Shown here piece by piece: positions 1-8,916 of a DNA stretch of 64,000 bases (the stretch's first letter is position 1; the number at the start of each line of letters is the position of its first letter). The notes below the pieces were generated by a model. The model had not been told where the DNA came from. It saw only the letters and a list, made by a program, of their open reading frames with translations, and searched no databases. The translations under genes and the position numbers were made by a program. The stretch is from Tolumonas auensis DSM 9187 (GTDB lineage Bacteria; Pseudomonadota; Gammaproteobacteria; Enterobacterales; Aeromonadaceae): contig NC_012691.1 of NCBI RefSeq assembly GCF_000023065.1, forward strand, positions 3,407,293 to 3,471,292, read 5' to 3'.

Positions 1-51
1 AAACGGTGTAACGAGAACTATTATCAAGTAGAAAGAGAACAGGAGGCAGTT

Positions 52-249
52 ATGATCATTTGTCATTGTCATGCGGTGAATGACCGGCAAATCAGAGAAG
101 CCGTGGCAAACGGTGTGGATACTATTCGCGGGCTGAATCGTGAACTCAAGGTGGGTAACACCTGTGGTCAGTGTCTGCCGCAGGTACGTCGCGTGCTTGA
201 AAGCGCCTTAATGCAGATCGCCGAACCCTCGCCGAAAAAAGTCGCCTGA
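52..249 (+). CDS. bfd: Bacterioferritin-associated ferredoxin (Bfd)
   Basis: Small 65-residue [2Fe-2S] protein of the BFD family. In the family it docks on bacterioferritin and passes electrons to the core so that stored iron is released as Fe(II). The four cluster cysteines are visible as C4-x-C6 and C38-x-x-C41, in the spacing typical of Bfd, and the length matches the E. coli protein (64 residues). A strong ribosome binding site (AGGAGG) lies just upstream of the ATG. No bacterioferritin gene follows; it would have to lie upstream of the window or elsewhere. Identification is confident. Confidence 0.95.
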   Translation: MIICHCHAVNDRQIREAVANGVDTIRGLNRELKVGNTCGQCLPQVRRVLESALMQIAEPSPKKVA

Positions 250-431
250 TTTTACCTCTGCTCACCACACAACTGCAGTAACCCCTCCCTTTTTCCCCCG
301 CGCCGAAGCGCCCTGTTCCACCGGCGTACAGTTGCTTCGTCGCGACCTGTATGACGGCGGTTTTGCGTCAGGATTTACCTTCTACTCAGATTCAGTCATG
401 CTTACAGCGTATTTGGCTCCGGAATAGTCCT

Positions 432-2693
432 ATGCTGCTGGAATTCATCAAGAACGTCGCGTTGTTATTATCACTGTGCCTGCTGCAGGGATTTAGCCTC
501 CGCCTGTGCCGGGAAAATAAACGCTTACAGCAATTGCTGACCGGATGCCTGTTTGGCTGTATCTGTGTCGTTGGCATGATGACACCGGTGCAGCTTGAGC
601 CCGGGGTTATTTTCGATGCACGCTCTGCCATTCTCAGCATGGCCGGCCTGTTCGGTGGGGCTCTGGTCGCAACGATTGCCGGCGTAATTGCCGGGGTTTA
701 TCGTCTGTGGCTGGGCGGAGCCACCTATGGAGTCGGGATCCTCACCATTGTGATTTCGGTGATACTGGGGCTGGCATACCGTGCTGCTCATCAGCGGGGC
801 TGGATGAGTAAAGGCCCCATCCAGCTTTTGCTGTTTGGTGTTCTGCTGCACACAGCCATACTGCTGCTTTTTTCCCTGTTTCCATTCCCTATTCTCCATT
901 CCTTCATGCAACAGATTGCGCTGCCCTATACCGTCTCCTTTGCACTGGCGACCATGCTTCTGGGTCTGATGCTGCAGGACATCATTAACCGGACCAAAAC
1001 CGAGCAGGCATTACAGGACAGTGAATCCCGTCTGCGGGCCATCGTGCAGGCGATCCCGGATTTAATGGTCATCATTGATGAAGACGGCCATTACCTTGAC
1101 GCGCTACCCACCACCAACAATCAGTTTTATCCACGAGCCTTAGCCCTGATCGGCAGCAACCTGCACTCGGAACTACCGCCGGAAACCGCAGATCGCATAC
1201 TCGCCACGGTCCGTGACAGCCTCCGCTTGCAACAGACACAAACCATCGAATATGAACGTGACTTTAAGATGGGCCAGAGACTGGTAGAAGGACGGGCACA
1301 GCCACTGGGCTATACCGTCAACAATAAGCAGGTGGTCATTTTTCTGGCCAGAGACATTACGGATCGCAAAATAAAAGAAGACGAAATCGCCTGGCTGGCA
1401 TTTTATGATCCGCTGACCGGCTTGCCAAACCGGCGCCTGCTGCAGGATCGGCTGCATCAGGCCATGGCGGGCAGCAAGCGTAGCGGACAGCGTGCCGCGT
1501 TACTGTTCATTGATCTGGATAACTTCAAGACGCTGAATGATACCCTCGGTCATGACAAAGGTGATCTGTTGCTGCAACAGGTTGCAACCCGGCTTTTCGA
1601 ATGTGTACGGGAATGCGATACCGTGGCCCGGCTCGGCGGAGATGAGTTTGTCGTGATGCTGGAAGAGTTAAACCATTCGGAAGAACTGGCCGCGGCACAG
1701 AGCAAAATGGTGGGCGAAAAAATTCTGGTCAAGCTGTGTCAGCCCTATCTGATCGCCGGTTATGAACATAACAGCAGCGCCAGCATCGGCATCACCTTGT
1801 TTCTGGCACATCAGGAAAGCAGCGATGAATTGATGAAACGCGCCGATATCGCCATGTATCAGGCCAAATCTGCCGGACGCAATACACTGCGTTTCTTTGA
1901 CAATAAAATGCAGGCCATCGTCACCTCACGGGCCGAACTGGAAAATGATCTGCGGGAAGGGTTACGCCAGCAACAACTGCTGCTGCATTATCAGCCTCAG
2001 GTCGACGTGCATGGACGGATCATCGGCGCGGAAGCACTGGTGCGCTGGCAACATCCCAGCCGGGGGATGGTGTCACCGGCCCATTTTATTCCGTTAGCCG
2101 AAGAGAGCGGCTTAATTCTGTCGCTTGGGGATTGGGTGCTTAATGAAGCTTGCCGTCAGTTACGCCGCTGGGCGGCACAACCCGCCATGGCACATCTCAC
2201 AATGGCGGTGAATATCAGTGCCCGCCAGATCCATCAGCCGGATTTTGTCGATCAGGTATTAGCCGCGATCCATACCGCCGGCGTTCAGCCATATCACCTG
2301 AAACTGGAACTGACCGAAAGCCTGTTGCTGGAAGACACCGAAGAGATCATCCTCAAAATGACGGCACTGAAAGCCTGCGGTGTTGGCTTCTCACTGGACG
2401 ATTTCGGTACCGGTTATTCCTCACTGGCCTATCTGAAACGACTGCCGCTGGATCAGCTGAAAATCGATAAATCCTTTGTCCACGATCTGCTGACCGACCC
2501 GAATGATGCGGCGATTGCCAGCAGTATCATTACACTGGCGCAAAGTCTGGGGCTGAACGTCATCGCCGAAGGGGTGGAAACCGAAGCACAGCGTCAGCGT
2601 CTTGAGGCGCTCGGTTGTTACACTTATCAGGGATATCTCTTCGGTCATCCCGTTCCGGCGGATATGTTATTCGCGATCACCCCTAAAAAATAA
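432..2693 (+). CDS. Membrane GGDEF-PAS-EAL cyclic-di-GMP protein with LytS-like 5TM sensor
   Basis: Predicted dual-domain cyclic-di-GMP turnover enzyme of about 753 residues. The N-terminal ~190 residues are hydrophobic and resemble the 5TM-LYT sensor region of LytS-type receptors. A PAS-like segment follows, then a diguanylate cyclase domain with an intact GGDEF motif (residues 402-406) and a phosphodiesterase domain with intact EAL (534-536) and DDFGTGYSS. Both catalytic signatures look complete, so the net activity cannot be read from sequence. The frame is open from 351, but nothing like a ribosome binding site precedes that ATG. The ATG at 432 has a GGA seven bases upstream and leads straight into the first membrane helix, so it is preferred. 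It stands alone, without an obvious operon partner. Confidence 0.88.
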   Translation: MLLEFIKNVALLLSLCLLQGFSLRLCRENKRLQQLLTGCLFGCICVVGMMTPVQLEPGVIFDARSAILSMAGLFGGALVATIAGVIAGVYRLWLGGATYGVGILTIVISVILGLAYRAAHQRGWMSKGPIQLLLFGVLLHTAILLLFSLFPFPILHSFMQQIALPYTVSFALATMLLGLMLQDIINRTKTEQALQDSESRLRAIVQAIPDLMVIIDEDGHYLDALPTTNNQFYPRALALIGSNLHSELPPETADRILATVRDSLRLQQTQTIEYERDFKMGQRLVEGRAQPLGYTVNNKQVVIFLARDITDRKIKEDEIAWLAFYDPLTGLPNRRLLQDRLHQAMAGSKRSGQRAALLFIDLDNFKTLNDTLGHDKGDLLLQQVATRLFECVRECDTVARLGGDEFVVMLEELNHSEELAAAQSKMVGEKILVKLCQPYLIAGYEHNSSASIGITLFLAHQESSDELMKRADIAMYQAKSAGRNTLRFFDNKMQAIVTSRAELENDLREGLRQQQLLLHYQPQVDVHGRIIGAEALVRWQHPSRGMVSPAHFIPLAEESGLILSLGDWVLNEACRQLRRWAAQPAMAHLTMAVNISARQIHQPDFVDQVLAAIHTAGVQPYHLKLELTESLLLEDTEEIILKMTALKACGVGFSLDDFGTGYSSLAYLKRLPLDQLKIDKSFVHDLLTDPNDAAIASSIITLAQSLGLNVIAEGVETEAQRQRLEALGCYTYQGYLFGHPVPADMLFAITPKK

Positions 2694-2758
2694 CCAATAG
2701 GATTCTTTTGAACCTAGATAAAATTGGTTTACCGCCTTATTTCTGAGGAGTATGAATA

Positions 2759-5700
2759 GTGCTGCAAGTTGGTATATACGAGCAGTTAATCACTCAGTTG
2801 GTATCTTCTCGCTTAGACAGAAATACTTTCTATGTGGGTGAGCGGGCACTTGAGCAGGCGGAAGCGGCGATATGGCTGTCTCGCTTTCTGGGTCGGATAT
2901 TCGAATATGCTTTGGGTGCTGTACCAGCAGGCAACGATCAACTACAAAATCAAATCGAACTGGCGAACCAGTTATTAATGTGGCTAAAAGATCGCATTCA
3001 GGATGATGACTTCATTGAAGAAAATCTTATCCATAGCCAAGGCAAAATTCTGACTGCGCTTTACCAGCTTGAAAATCCAGTTGCCGCAAATCTTAAGCAA
3101 TATGTCAGCGATATATTCCCACTCACCGGCCTGAGTCAGAGTGAGCTTTTTTGCGGTAGTAATGCAGGTATTTCATTAGATACTGAGCTAAAAAGAGAAA
3201 TTCTGTCTGCGGACAAAATATATTGGTTGGTCTCTTTTATTAAATGGGCTGGTATTCGTATTTTCCGCAAGGAACTAGAAGAATTTACTCACAGCGGGCG
3301 TCAGCTGCGAGTGATTACAACCTCATATATGGGCGCAACAGATGCCAAAGCGGTCGAATTTATTGCCAGCCTGCCGAATACGGAAATTAAGTTAAGTTAC
3401 AACACGCAACGGGAACGGCTGCACGCCAAGAGTTATCTTTTTTTACGTAATACCGGCTTTAATACGGGATATATCGGTTCCTCCAATCTTTCCCATTCTG
3501 CACTGACCAGTGGTCTGGAGTGGAATTTAAAAATTACTTCGCAAGAAATCCCGCACATTATTGAAAAGTCGTTAAGTACATTCGAAACCTATTGGCAATC
3601 GAACGATTTTGAACCCTTCGATGGCAATATTGAGAGTAAGCAAAAGCTCAAAGATGCCTTGCAGCAGGCACGGGGTGGTACAGACAACCAGATCGAACAT
3701 TATTTCGATTTAAAACCGTTTCCTCATCAGCAAGAAATACTGGAACAGCTGACGGTTGAGCGCACCCTGCATCAGCGTTATCGGAACTTGGTGGTTGCAG
3801 CCACAGGAACAGGGAAAACCTTAATTTCAGCGTTTGATTTTGCGCGTTTCTTAAAACAAAAGCCGGATGCGACATTCTTGTTTATTGCCCATCGGGAAGA
3901 AATCCTTAAACAGGCACAATCGGCTTATCGCGGTGTACTGCGCAATAGTTCGTTTGGTGAGTTCTGGGCAGGTAACACAACGCCCGATCACTACCGTCAA
4001 TTATTTGTCACCATCCAAACCCTGAATAATCAGCTGCCACAGCTGCAATTAACGGCCGATTATTACGACTATATTGTGATTGATGAGGTGCATCATATTG
4101 CGGCGCAAAGCTATCGCCGTGTGTTAGATAATTTTTCACCCACTATTCTTTTAGGGCTGACGGCCACACCAGAACGCCACGATGGTTCGGATATTCTTGA
4201 TGACTTTTGTGGCGTTATTGCAGCTGAAATCCGTTTACCGGAAGCGATTAACAGACGTCATTTATGCCCTTTTCAGTATTTTGGCATTGATGATGATACG
4301 GACCTTCGTAATATCAGCTGGCATCAAGGGCGTTATGATATTGCGCAATTAACCAATCTCTACACGCACAATCAGCAGCGTGTGAATAAAATTGTTCAGA
4401 GTCTACAGGACATTGTTACCAATATAAGCGGTATTAGAGCGTTAGCGTTCTGTGTCAGTCGTGAACATGCTGAATATATGTGTAAACAGTTCTTATTAAA
4501 GGGCATCCGTAGCGACATATTAACCAGTGACAATAGCAATGAGCGTTATGCCAAACAGCAGATGATCAGAGCCGGTGAGATCAATGTTCTTTTTGTCGTC
4601 GATATTTTTAATGAAGGGGTCGATATCCCAGAAGTGGATACGCTGTTGTTTTTGCGGCCGACAGAAAGCCTGACCATTTTCCTGCAACAGTTAGGACGCG
4701 GTTTACGTCTGGCCGATGATAAAGAGTGTTGCACGGTGCTGGATTTTGTTGGCAATTCGCGGCCAGAGTACGATTTTTCTCAGAAGTTCAGGTCCTTAGT
4801 CGGAAAGACAAATCGGGCTATCAGTGACGAAATCAAACAAGGTTTTCCCCATGCGCCCCTTGGTTGTCGTATTGAATTATCCAAGCGCAATCAGGAGATG
4901 GTGTTACAAAACATTCGTCAAGCCACGCTAAATCTAAATCGGCTTTTGGGGCTGATCCGGCAATTCCCGCAGCATACGCATTTGCCATTAACTTTAGCGA
5001 ATTTCCTAAAAATTCATCCTCATATTGGTTTGGAAGATATCTATAAACGCGGTTGCTGGACTGATTTGGTAGATAAGGCTACTCACCGGGAAACAAGTGA
5101 ACAGCACAAACAATTCACCAGTGCTTTTGAACGTGCCATTAATACCCGACTTCTTGGCTGTGACGCCGCCAATTACTTACGCTTTCTCATGCGTTTGTGC
5201 CAGCAGCATTTTGAACTTCCGGCTGATACCGATCCGCGAATGGCGCTGATGTGTCACTATGATTTTTGGCAAAATACGGGGTCGGCAGCCGGTTTCTCAT
5301 CGCTTGCTGCAAGCTTGAAAGCGCTGGATTTACCGGTGTTTCGGGATGAGCTATCTGACTTAATTACGCTGTTAATTAATCGGATCCATCATGAGCAGTC
5401 TGCAATGCCGCTGATGAATGCTAATCCACTCCAGTTGCATGCGCGTTATGCCAGAGAGCAAATTCTAGTCGGATTTGGCGCCACCACATTTGAACAGCGT
5501 GCACCAGCAAGAGAAGGCGTGCTGGAGCTTAAAGACCAGAACGTAGAATTGCTTTTCGTGACACTTAATAAAAGTGAAAAACAGTTTTCTCCCAGCACCA
5601 TGTACCACGACTATGCAATCAGTGAACGCCTCTTTCATTGGCAATCTCAAAACAGTGCGCGAGCAGATCGGGGCAAAGGGCTCAGCTATATTCAGCATCG

Positions 5701-5899
5701 TGAAAATGGCAAACGCATCTTTTTGTTTGTGCGTGAGCAATCAAAAGATGAGAACGAGAGAACGATGGGCTTTGTGAATTTTGGCGAGGTTGAATATGTC
5801 GCCCATACAGGCAGTCAACCCATGAATATTACCTGGCGTCTCAAACAACCTATGCCGTCATTTATGTGGAAACAGGCAGCTAAATTAGCTATTGATTAG
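2759..5899 (+). CDS. PLD-nuclease/SF2 DEAD-box helicase with DUF3427-type C-terminus
   Basis: Large 1046-residue protein of a family often found in accessory or defence regions. After an N-terminal ~120-residue segment there is a phospholipase-D-type half-site: HAK (H222, K224) followed by GSSN. The SF2 helicase core follows, with Walker A TGTGKT (K353), DEVHH (442-446), the TATP motif III and QQLGRGLR motif VI. The long C-terminal part resembles DUF3427. A single HKD half-site would require dimerisation, as in other PLD nucleases. The GTG start is supported by CTGAGGAG ending nine bases upstream. It lies next to hipBA, forming a small island between core genes. Nuclease-helicase action on foreign DNA is inferred; no function is proven from sequence. 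Confidence 0.82.
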   Translation: MLQVGIYEQLITQLVSSRLDRNTFYVGERALEQAEAAIWLSRFLGRIFEYALGAVPAGNDQLQNQIELANQLLMWLKDRIQDDDFIEENLIHSQGKILTALYQLENPVAANLKQYVSDIFPLTGLSQSELFCGSNAGISLDTELKREILSADKIYWLVSFIKWAGIRIFRKELEEFTHSGRQLRVITTSYMGATDAKAVEFIASLPNTEIKLSYNTQRERLHAKSYLFLRNTGFNTGYIGSSNLSHSALTSGLEWNLKITSQEIPHIIEKSLSTFETYWQSNDFEPFDGNIESKQKLKDALQQARGGTDNQIEHYFDLKPFPHQQEILEQLTVERTLHQRYRNLVVAATGTGKTLISAFDFARFLKQKPDATFLFIAHREEILKQAQSAYRGVLRNSSFGEFWAGNTTPDHYRQLFVTIQTLNNQLPQLQLTADYYDYIVIDEVHHIAAQSYRRVLDNFSPTILLGLTATPERHDGSDILDDFCGVIAAEIRLPEAINRRHLCPFQYFGIDDDTDLRNISWHQGRYDIAQLTNLYTHNQQRVNKIVQSLQDIVTNISGIRALAFCVSREHAEYMCKQFLLKGIRSDILTSDNSNERYAKQQMIRAGEINVLFVVDIFNEGVDIPEVDTLLFLRPTESLTIFLQQLGRGLRLADDKECCTVLDFVGNSRPEYDFSQKFRSLVGKTNRAISDEIKQGFPHAPLGCRIELSKRNQEMVLQNIRQATLNLNRLLGLIRQFPQHTHLPLTLANFLKIHPHIGLEDIYKRGCWTDLVDKATHRETSEQHKQFTSAFERAINTRLLGCDAANYLRFLMRLCQQHFELPADTDPRMALMCHYDFWQNTGSAAGFSSLAASLKALDLPVFRDELSDLITLLINRIHHEQSAMPLMNANPLQLHARYAREQILVGFGATTFEQRAPAREGVLELKDQNVELLFVTLNKSEKQFSPSTMYHDYAISERLFHWQSQNSARADRGKGLSYIQHRENGKRIFLFVREQSKDENERTMGFVNFGEVEYVAHTGSQPMNITWRLKQPMPSFMWKQAAKLAID

Positions 5900-5947
5900 A
5901 TTCATAGCGGGTTCTGCAGGAAAGACATGACATTTGTTGACAATATT

Positions 5948-5965
5948 TATCCCCTAAAAGGGATA
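5948..5965. promoter_or_regulatory. HipB-type operator 1
   Basis: Exact TATCC-N8-GGATA, the operator form known for E. coli HipB. First of three copies spaced exactly 28 bp apart upstream of hipB. A TTGACA hexamer lies just in front (5937-5942) and could be a -35 element, so repressor binding here would block promoter access. Confidence 0.85.
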
Positions 5966-5975
5966 AACTTGCTTT

Positions 5976-5993
5976 TATCCTCTATGAGGGATA
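5976..5993. promoter_or_regulatory. HipB-type operator 2
   Basis: Second exact TATCC-N8-GGATA copy, starting 28 bp after the first. It overlaps GATAAT (5990-5995), a good -10 candidate, so this site is placed to occlude RNA polymerase. Confidence 0.85.
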
Positions 5994-6003
5994 ATACTGT
6001 AGT

Positions 6004-6021
6004 TATCCTATATGGAGGATA
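6004..6021. promoter_or_regulatory. HipB-type operator 3 overlapping the hipB ribosome binding site
   Basis: Third exact TATCC-N8-GGATA copy, again starting 28 bp after the previous one. The GGAGG ribosome binding site of hipB (6014-6018) lies inside it, so operator and translation signal are the same bases. Confidence 0.85.
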
Positions 6022-6025
6022 AAAT

Positions 6026-6277
6026 ATGCGGATTACCTCACCTCAAATGCTTTCTCAAGCTCTACGCGATGCCCGTATACAACGAAAACTGAGTCAACAG
6101 GCAACGGCCAGACAGACAGGAATGAAGCAAACGACTGTTTCTGCATTTGAAAACCACCCTGATGGAACCAGAATAGAAACATTGTTCAAACTACTTTCGG
6201 CATTGGATCTGGAACTGCATCTGGCTAAACGCGACAGCGAACCGGATAAGTCTCAGGGGTGGGATCAGGAATGGTAG
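6026..6277 (+). CDS. hipB: HipB-like antitoxin / HTH repressor
   Basis: 83-residue XRE-type helix-turn-helix protein, the expected size for HipB. The HTH covers roughly residues 10-45 (LSQQATARQTGMKQTTVSAF). In HipBA modules HipB dimers bind TATCC-N8-GGATA operators, sequester HipA and repress the operon. Three perfect operators lie directly upstream, which supports the assignment strongly. The start is set by GGAGG at 6014-6018. The stop codon lies three bases before the hipA start, so the two genes are surely co-transcribed. Confidence 0.92.
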   Translation: MRITSPQMLSQALRDARIQRKLSQQATARQTGMKQTTVSAFENHPDGTRIETLFKLLSALDLELHLAKRDSEPDKSQGWDQEW

Positions 6278-6280
6278 TCT

Positions 6281-7579
6281 ATGGATAAACTAACGGTTGC
6301 TTTCAATGGTATTGAGGTTGGCACGCTTACCCGCCACGGCTCCGGAGCTATGGAGTTTCACTACAATCCGGACTGGCTGACTCGTCAGGGAGCCCGTGCT
6401 ATTTCGTTGTCGCTTCCGCTGTCAGAAAAAATTTATCGGGGAGTGCAAGTCTATAATTTTTTCGATAACTTATTACCAGATAACGAAGCAATCCGAGCCC
6501 GGATACAAGCCCGATTCAGGTTAGCATCAAAGCAACCTTTTGATTTACTTGCCAGTATCGGACGTGACTGTATCGGCGCTATTCAGCTATATCCCGAGAA
6601 CTCAGTGATTCTGCCAATAAATCAAATAACAGCCGAACCACTGGAAGAGGCTGAAATAGCCAGTTTACTTATGGGGTACAAACTCGCGCCGCAGGGAATG
6701 GCAGTAGAAACAGATGATTTCCGCATTTCGCTGGCCGGAGCCCAGGAGAAAACAGCCCTGCTTTGGTATCGTGAACAATGGCACAGACCACAGGGCAGTA
6801 CTCCGACCAGCCATATCATCAAGTTACCAATTGGCCATTTAGCACAAAACAATATCGATCTTAGCGAAAGTAGTGAGAATGAATGGCTATGTCTGCAAAT
6901 AGCTAAAGCATTCGGGTTTCCCGTTGCGAATGCGGAACTGGCACGCTTTGGTGAACAGAACACCTTAGTTGTTGAACGGTTTGACCGCCGCTGGTCTAAA
7001 GATGGTAGTTGGCTGATGCGTCTGCCACAGGAAGATTTTTGTCAGGCGTTAGGTATCGCACCGGCACTGAAATATGAATCAGATGGCGGACCCGGCATAG
7101 CCGATGGAATGAAATTACTACTTGGTTCCCAACAAGCCAATCAAGATAGAGAAACCTTCTTCAGGAGTCAGATTCTGTTCTGGTTGCTGGCTGCTATCGA
7201 TGGTCATGCTAAAAATTTCAGCCTGTTTATTGAAACCGGCAGCGCCTATCGTATGACTCCGCTCTACGACATTATTTCAGCTTACCCATTAATGGCTGCC
7301 GGAAGTATTCCCGCCAAACGAGCTCGGATGGCAATGGCGGTTACAGGCAAAAACCGGCATTTCCACTGGGCAACAATCCAGCCGAGGCACTTTGAAAGTA
7401 CCGCTCAGAAAGCTGGTTACTCTCAAGATAAAGCAGCAGAACTAATGGCTGATTTTAAGGCCGGAGCTGACGCTGTACTCACAAAGGTATCAGGCAGCCT
7501 TCCTGCAAATTTCCCAGCCCATATCAGCGATCCTATTTTTGATGGTATTCGCCGCCAGACAAATAAATTGCCGGGGTGA
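6281..7579 (+). CDS. hipA: HipA serine/threonine kinase toxin
   Basis: 432-residue HipA-family kinase (E. coli HipA is 440). HipA phosphorylates glutamyl-tRNA synthetase, stalls translation and promotes persistence. Visible hallmarks: the P-loop serine ISLAGAQEKT with S150 exactly at the position of the E. coli autophosphorylation site, the catalytic DGHAKN loop (D307, N312), and the metal-binding YD-I motif (D330). No truncation or frameshift is seen, so the toxin looks active. It follows hipB after three bases and ends 44 bp from the convergent cobyrinate synthase gene. Confidence 0.93.
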   Translation: MDKLTVAFNGIEVGTLTRHGSGAMEFHYNPDWLTRQGARAISLSLPLSEKIYRGVQVYNFFDNLLPDNEAIRARIQARFRLASKQPFDLLASIGRDCIGAIQLYPENSVILPINQITAEPLEEAEIASLLMGYKLAPQGMAVETDDFRISLAGAQEKTALLWYREQWHRPQGSTPTSHIIKLPIGHLAQNNIDLSESSENEWLCLQIAKAFGFPVANAELARFGEQNTLVVERFDRRWSKDGSWLMRLPQEDFCQALGIAPALKYESDGGPGIADGMKLLLGSQQANQDRETFFRSQILFWLLAAIDGHAKNFSLFIETGSAYRMTPLYDIISAYPLMAAGSIPAKRARMAMAVTGKNRHFHWATIQPRHFESTAQKAGYSQDKAAELMADFKAGADAVLTKVSGSLPANFPAHISDPIFDGIRRQTNKLPG

Positions 7580-7623
7580 CATCAGCATGATGTCTTAACC
7601 TGGCTGTCCGATGAAAAGATGTT

Positions 7624-8916
7624 TTACGGCTTAAACCACGCCATGCACGCTTCCGGCTGATCACCCAAATACCAGTGCACATACGAGGCCAGCAAGCGGC
7701 CTTGCTGATAAACCGGTTCGGCACTGCCATGCACCGGATGCTGCGCTTCCCGTTCCGCTGCAACCCGGATCTGGCTGCTGGAAAAATGGAAGGTGTGGCC
7801 ACGCACTTCACCAAACGGAAACTGTGCCGACAGCACGCCCAGCCCGGCCAGACGCGTTTCCAACAAGGCTTCGCCGGGCAGCACGCCCAGCAGATCACGG
7901 CGATGCCCGTCTTTATCCGTCAGACCATTCAGCAGATACAGCATACCGCCGCATTCAGCCACCGTCGGTTTATCCGCCTGCACATGCGCACGGATGGCGT
8001 GCAGCATGCTCTGGTTATCCGCCAGCTGATCGAGATACAGCTCCGGATAACCACCCGGCAGATACAGCGCATCGGCCTCCGGCAGCGTTTGATCGGAAAT
8101 TGGGGAGAAAAAGCGTAATTGTGCGCCCATCTGCTGCAATAACTGCAGATTATCGCGATAGATGAAACTGAACGCCGCATCGTGTGCCACGGCAATCGTG
8201 ACGCCGTTTAATCCGTCATTCCACGTCTTATTGCTGATCGGGTAGCTGAATTCACTCGCCGGCGGCAATATCAGCGCGCCATGGCTGGCGAGTTGTTCTG
8301 CCGCCAGATCAAGACGCTTATCCAGATCGGGCAACTCCGCCGCCTGCACTAATCCGAGATGTCGCTCCGGCAGCGTGATCGCGTCATTTGATGGCATATA
8401 ACCGCAGAAATGGATGCCGTCCGGCAGACTTTGCTGCAGATAACGCGCATGTCCGGCACTGTTAACACGGTTCGCCACCACGCCGAAGACTTTCAGCTCC
8501 GGCTGATAGTTAGCCAGTCCGTACACCAGCGCGCCAAAGGTCTGCGCCATCGCCGAGCCATCGACGACCAGCAACAGCGGAATAGCAAACAGGCGGGCGA
8601 TATCGGCTGAACTGGTATGGCCGTCATACAGCCCCATCACGCCTTCAATCAGGATGAGGTCGGCCTCCTGTGCGGCTTCCGCCAGACGCCGCCGGCAGTT
8701 ATCCTCGCCCATCATCCACAGATCCAGCTGATGTACCGGTGCGCTACTGGCCTGCTCCAGCAGCATCGGATCTAAAAAGTCCGGTCCGGTCTTAAACACC
8801 CGCACCGTCTTGCCCTGTTGCGTCCAGTAACGCGCCAGCGCGGCAGTAACCGTGGTTTTGCCGCTATGGCTGGAAGGCGCACTGACCAGCAGCGCCGGAC
8901 AGGATTTAGTTTGCAT
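7624..8916 (-). CDS. cbiA: Cobyrinate a,c-diamide synthase (CobB/CbiA)
   Basis: 430-residue glutamine-dependent amidotransferase that amidates the a and c side chains of the corrin ring in cobalamin synthesis. An N-terminal dethiobiotin-synthetase-like ATPase domain with a P-loop (SSHSGKTT, residues 15-22) is followed by a type 1 glutamine amidotransferase domain with nucleophile C322 in the ECGGML motif. Its start overlaps the end of the upstream cobyric acid synthase gene by 11 bases, showing translational coupling. No other cobalamin genes are present here, so the rest of the pathway or a salvage route must be encoded elsewhere. Confidence 0.93.
   Translation of the reverse strand: MQTKSCPALLVSAPSSHSGKTTVTAALARYWTQQGKTVRVFKTGPDFLDPMLLEQASSAPVHQLDLWMMGEDNCRRRLAEAAQEADLILIEGVMGLYDGHTSSADIARLFAIPLLLVVDGSAMAQTFGALVYGLANYQPELKVFGVVANRVNSAGHARYLQQSLPDGIHFCGYMPSNDAITLPERHLGLVQAAELPDLDKRLDLAAEQLASHGALILPPASEFSYPISNKTWNDGLNGVTIAVAHDAAFSFIYRDNLQLLQQMGAQLRFFSPISDQTLPEADALYLPGGYPELYLDQLADNQSMLHAIRAHVQADKPTVAECGGMLYLLNGLTDKDGHRRDLLGVLPGEALLETRLAGLGVLSAQFPFGEVRGHTFHFSSSQIRVAAEREAQHPVHGSAEPVYQQGRLLASYVHWYLGDQPEACMAWFKP

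Noticed and set aside
2752..2800. ATG at 2752 as start of the helicase gene
   Set aside because: It is in a different frame from the protein; the in-frame GTG at 2759 has the better-placed ribosome binding site.
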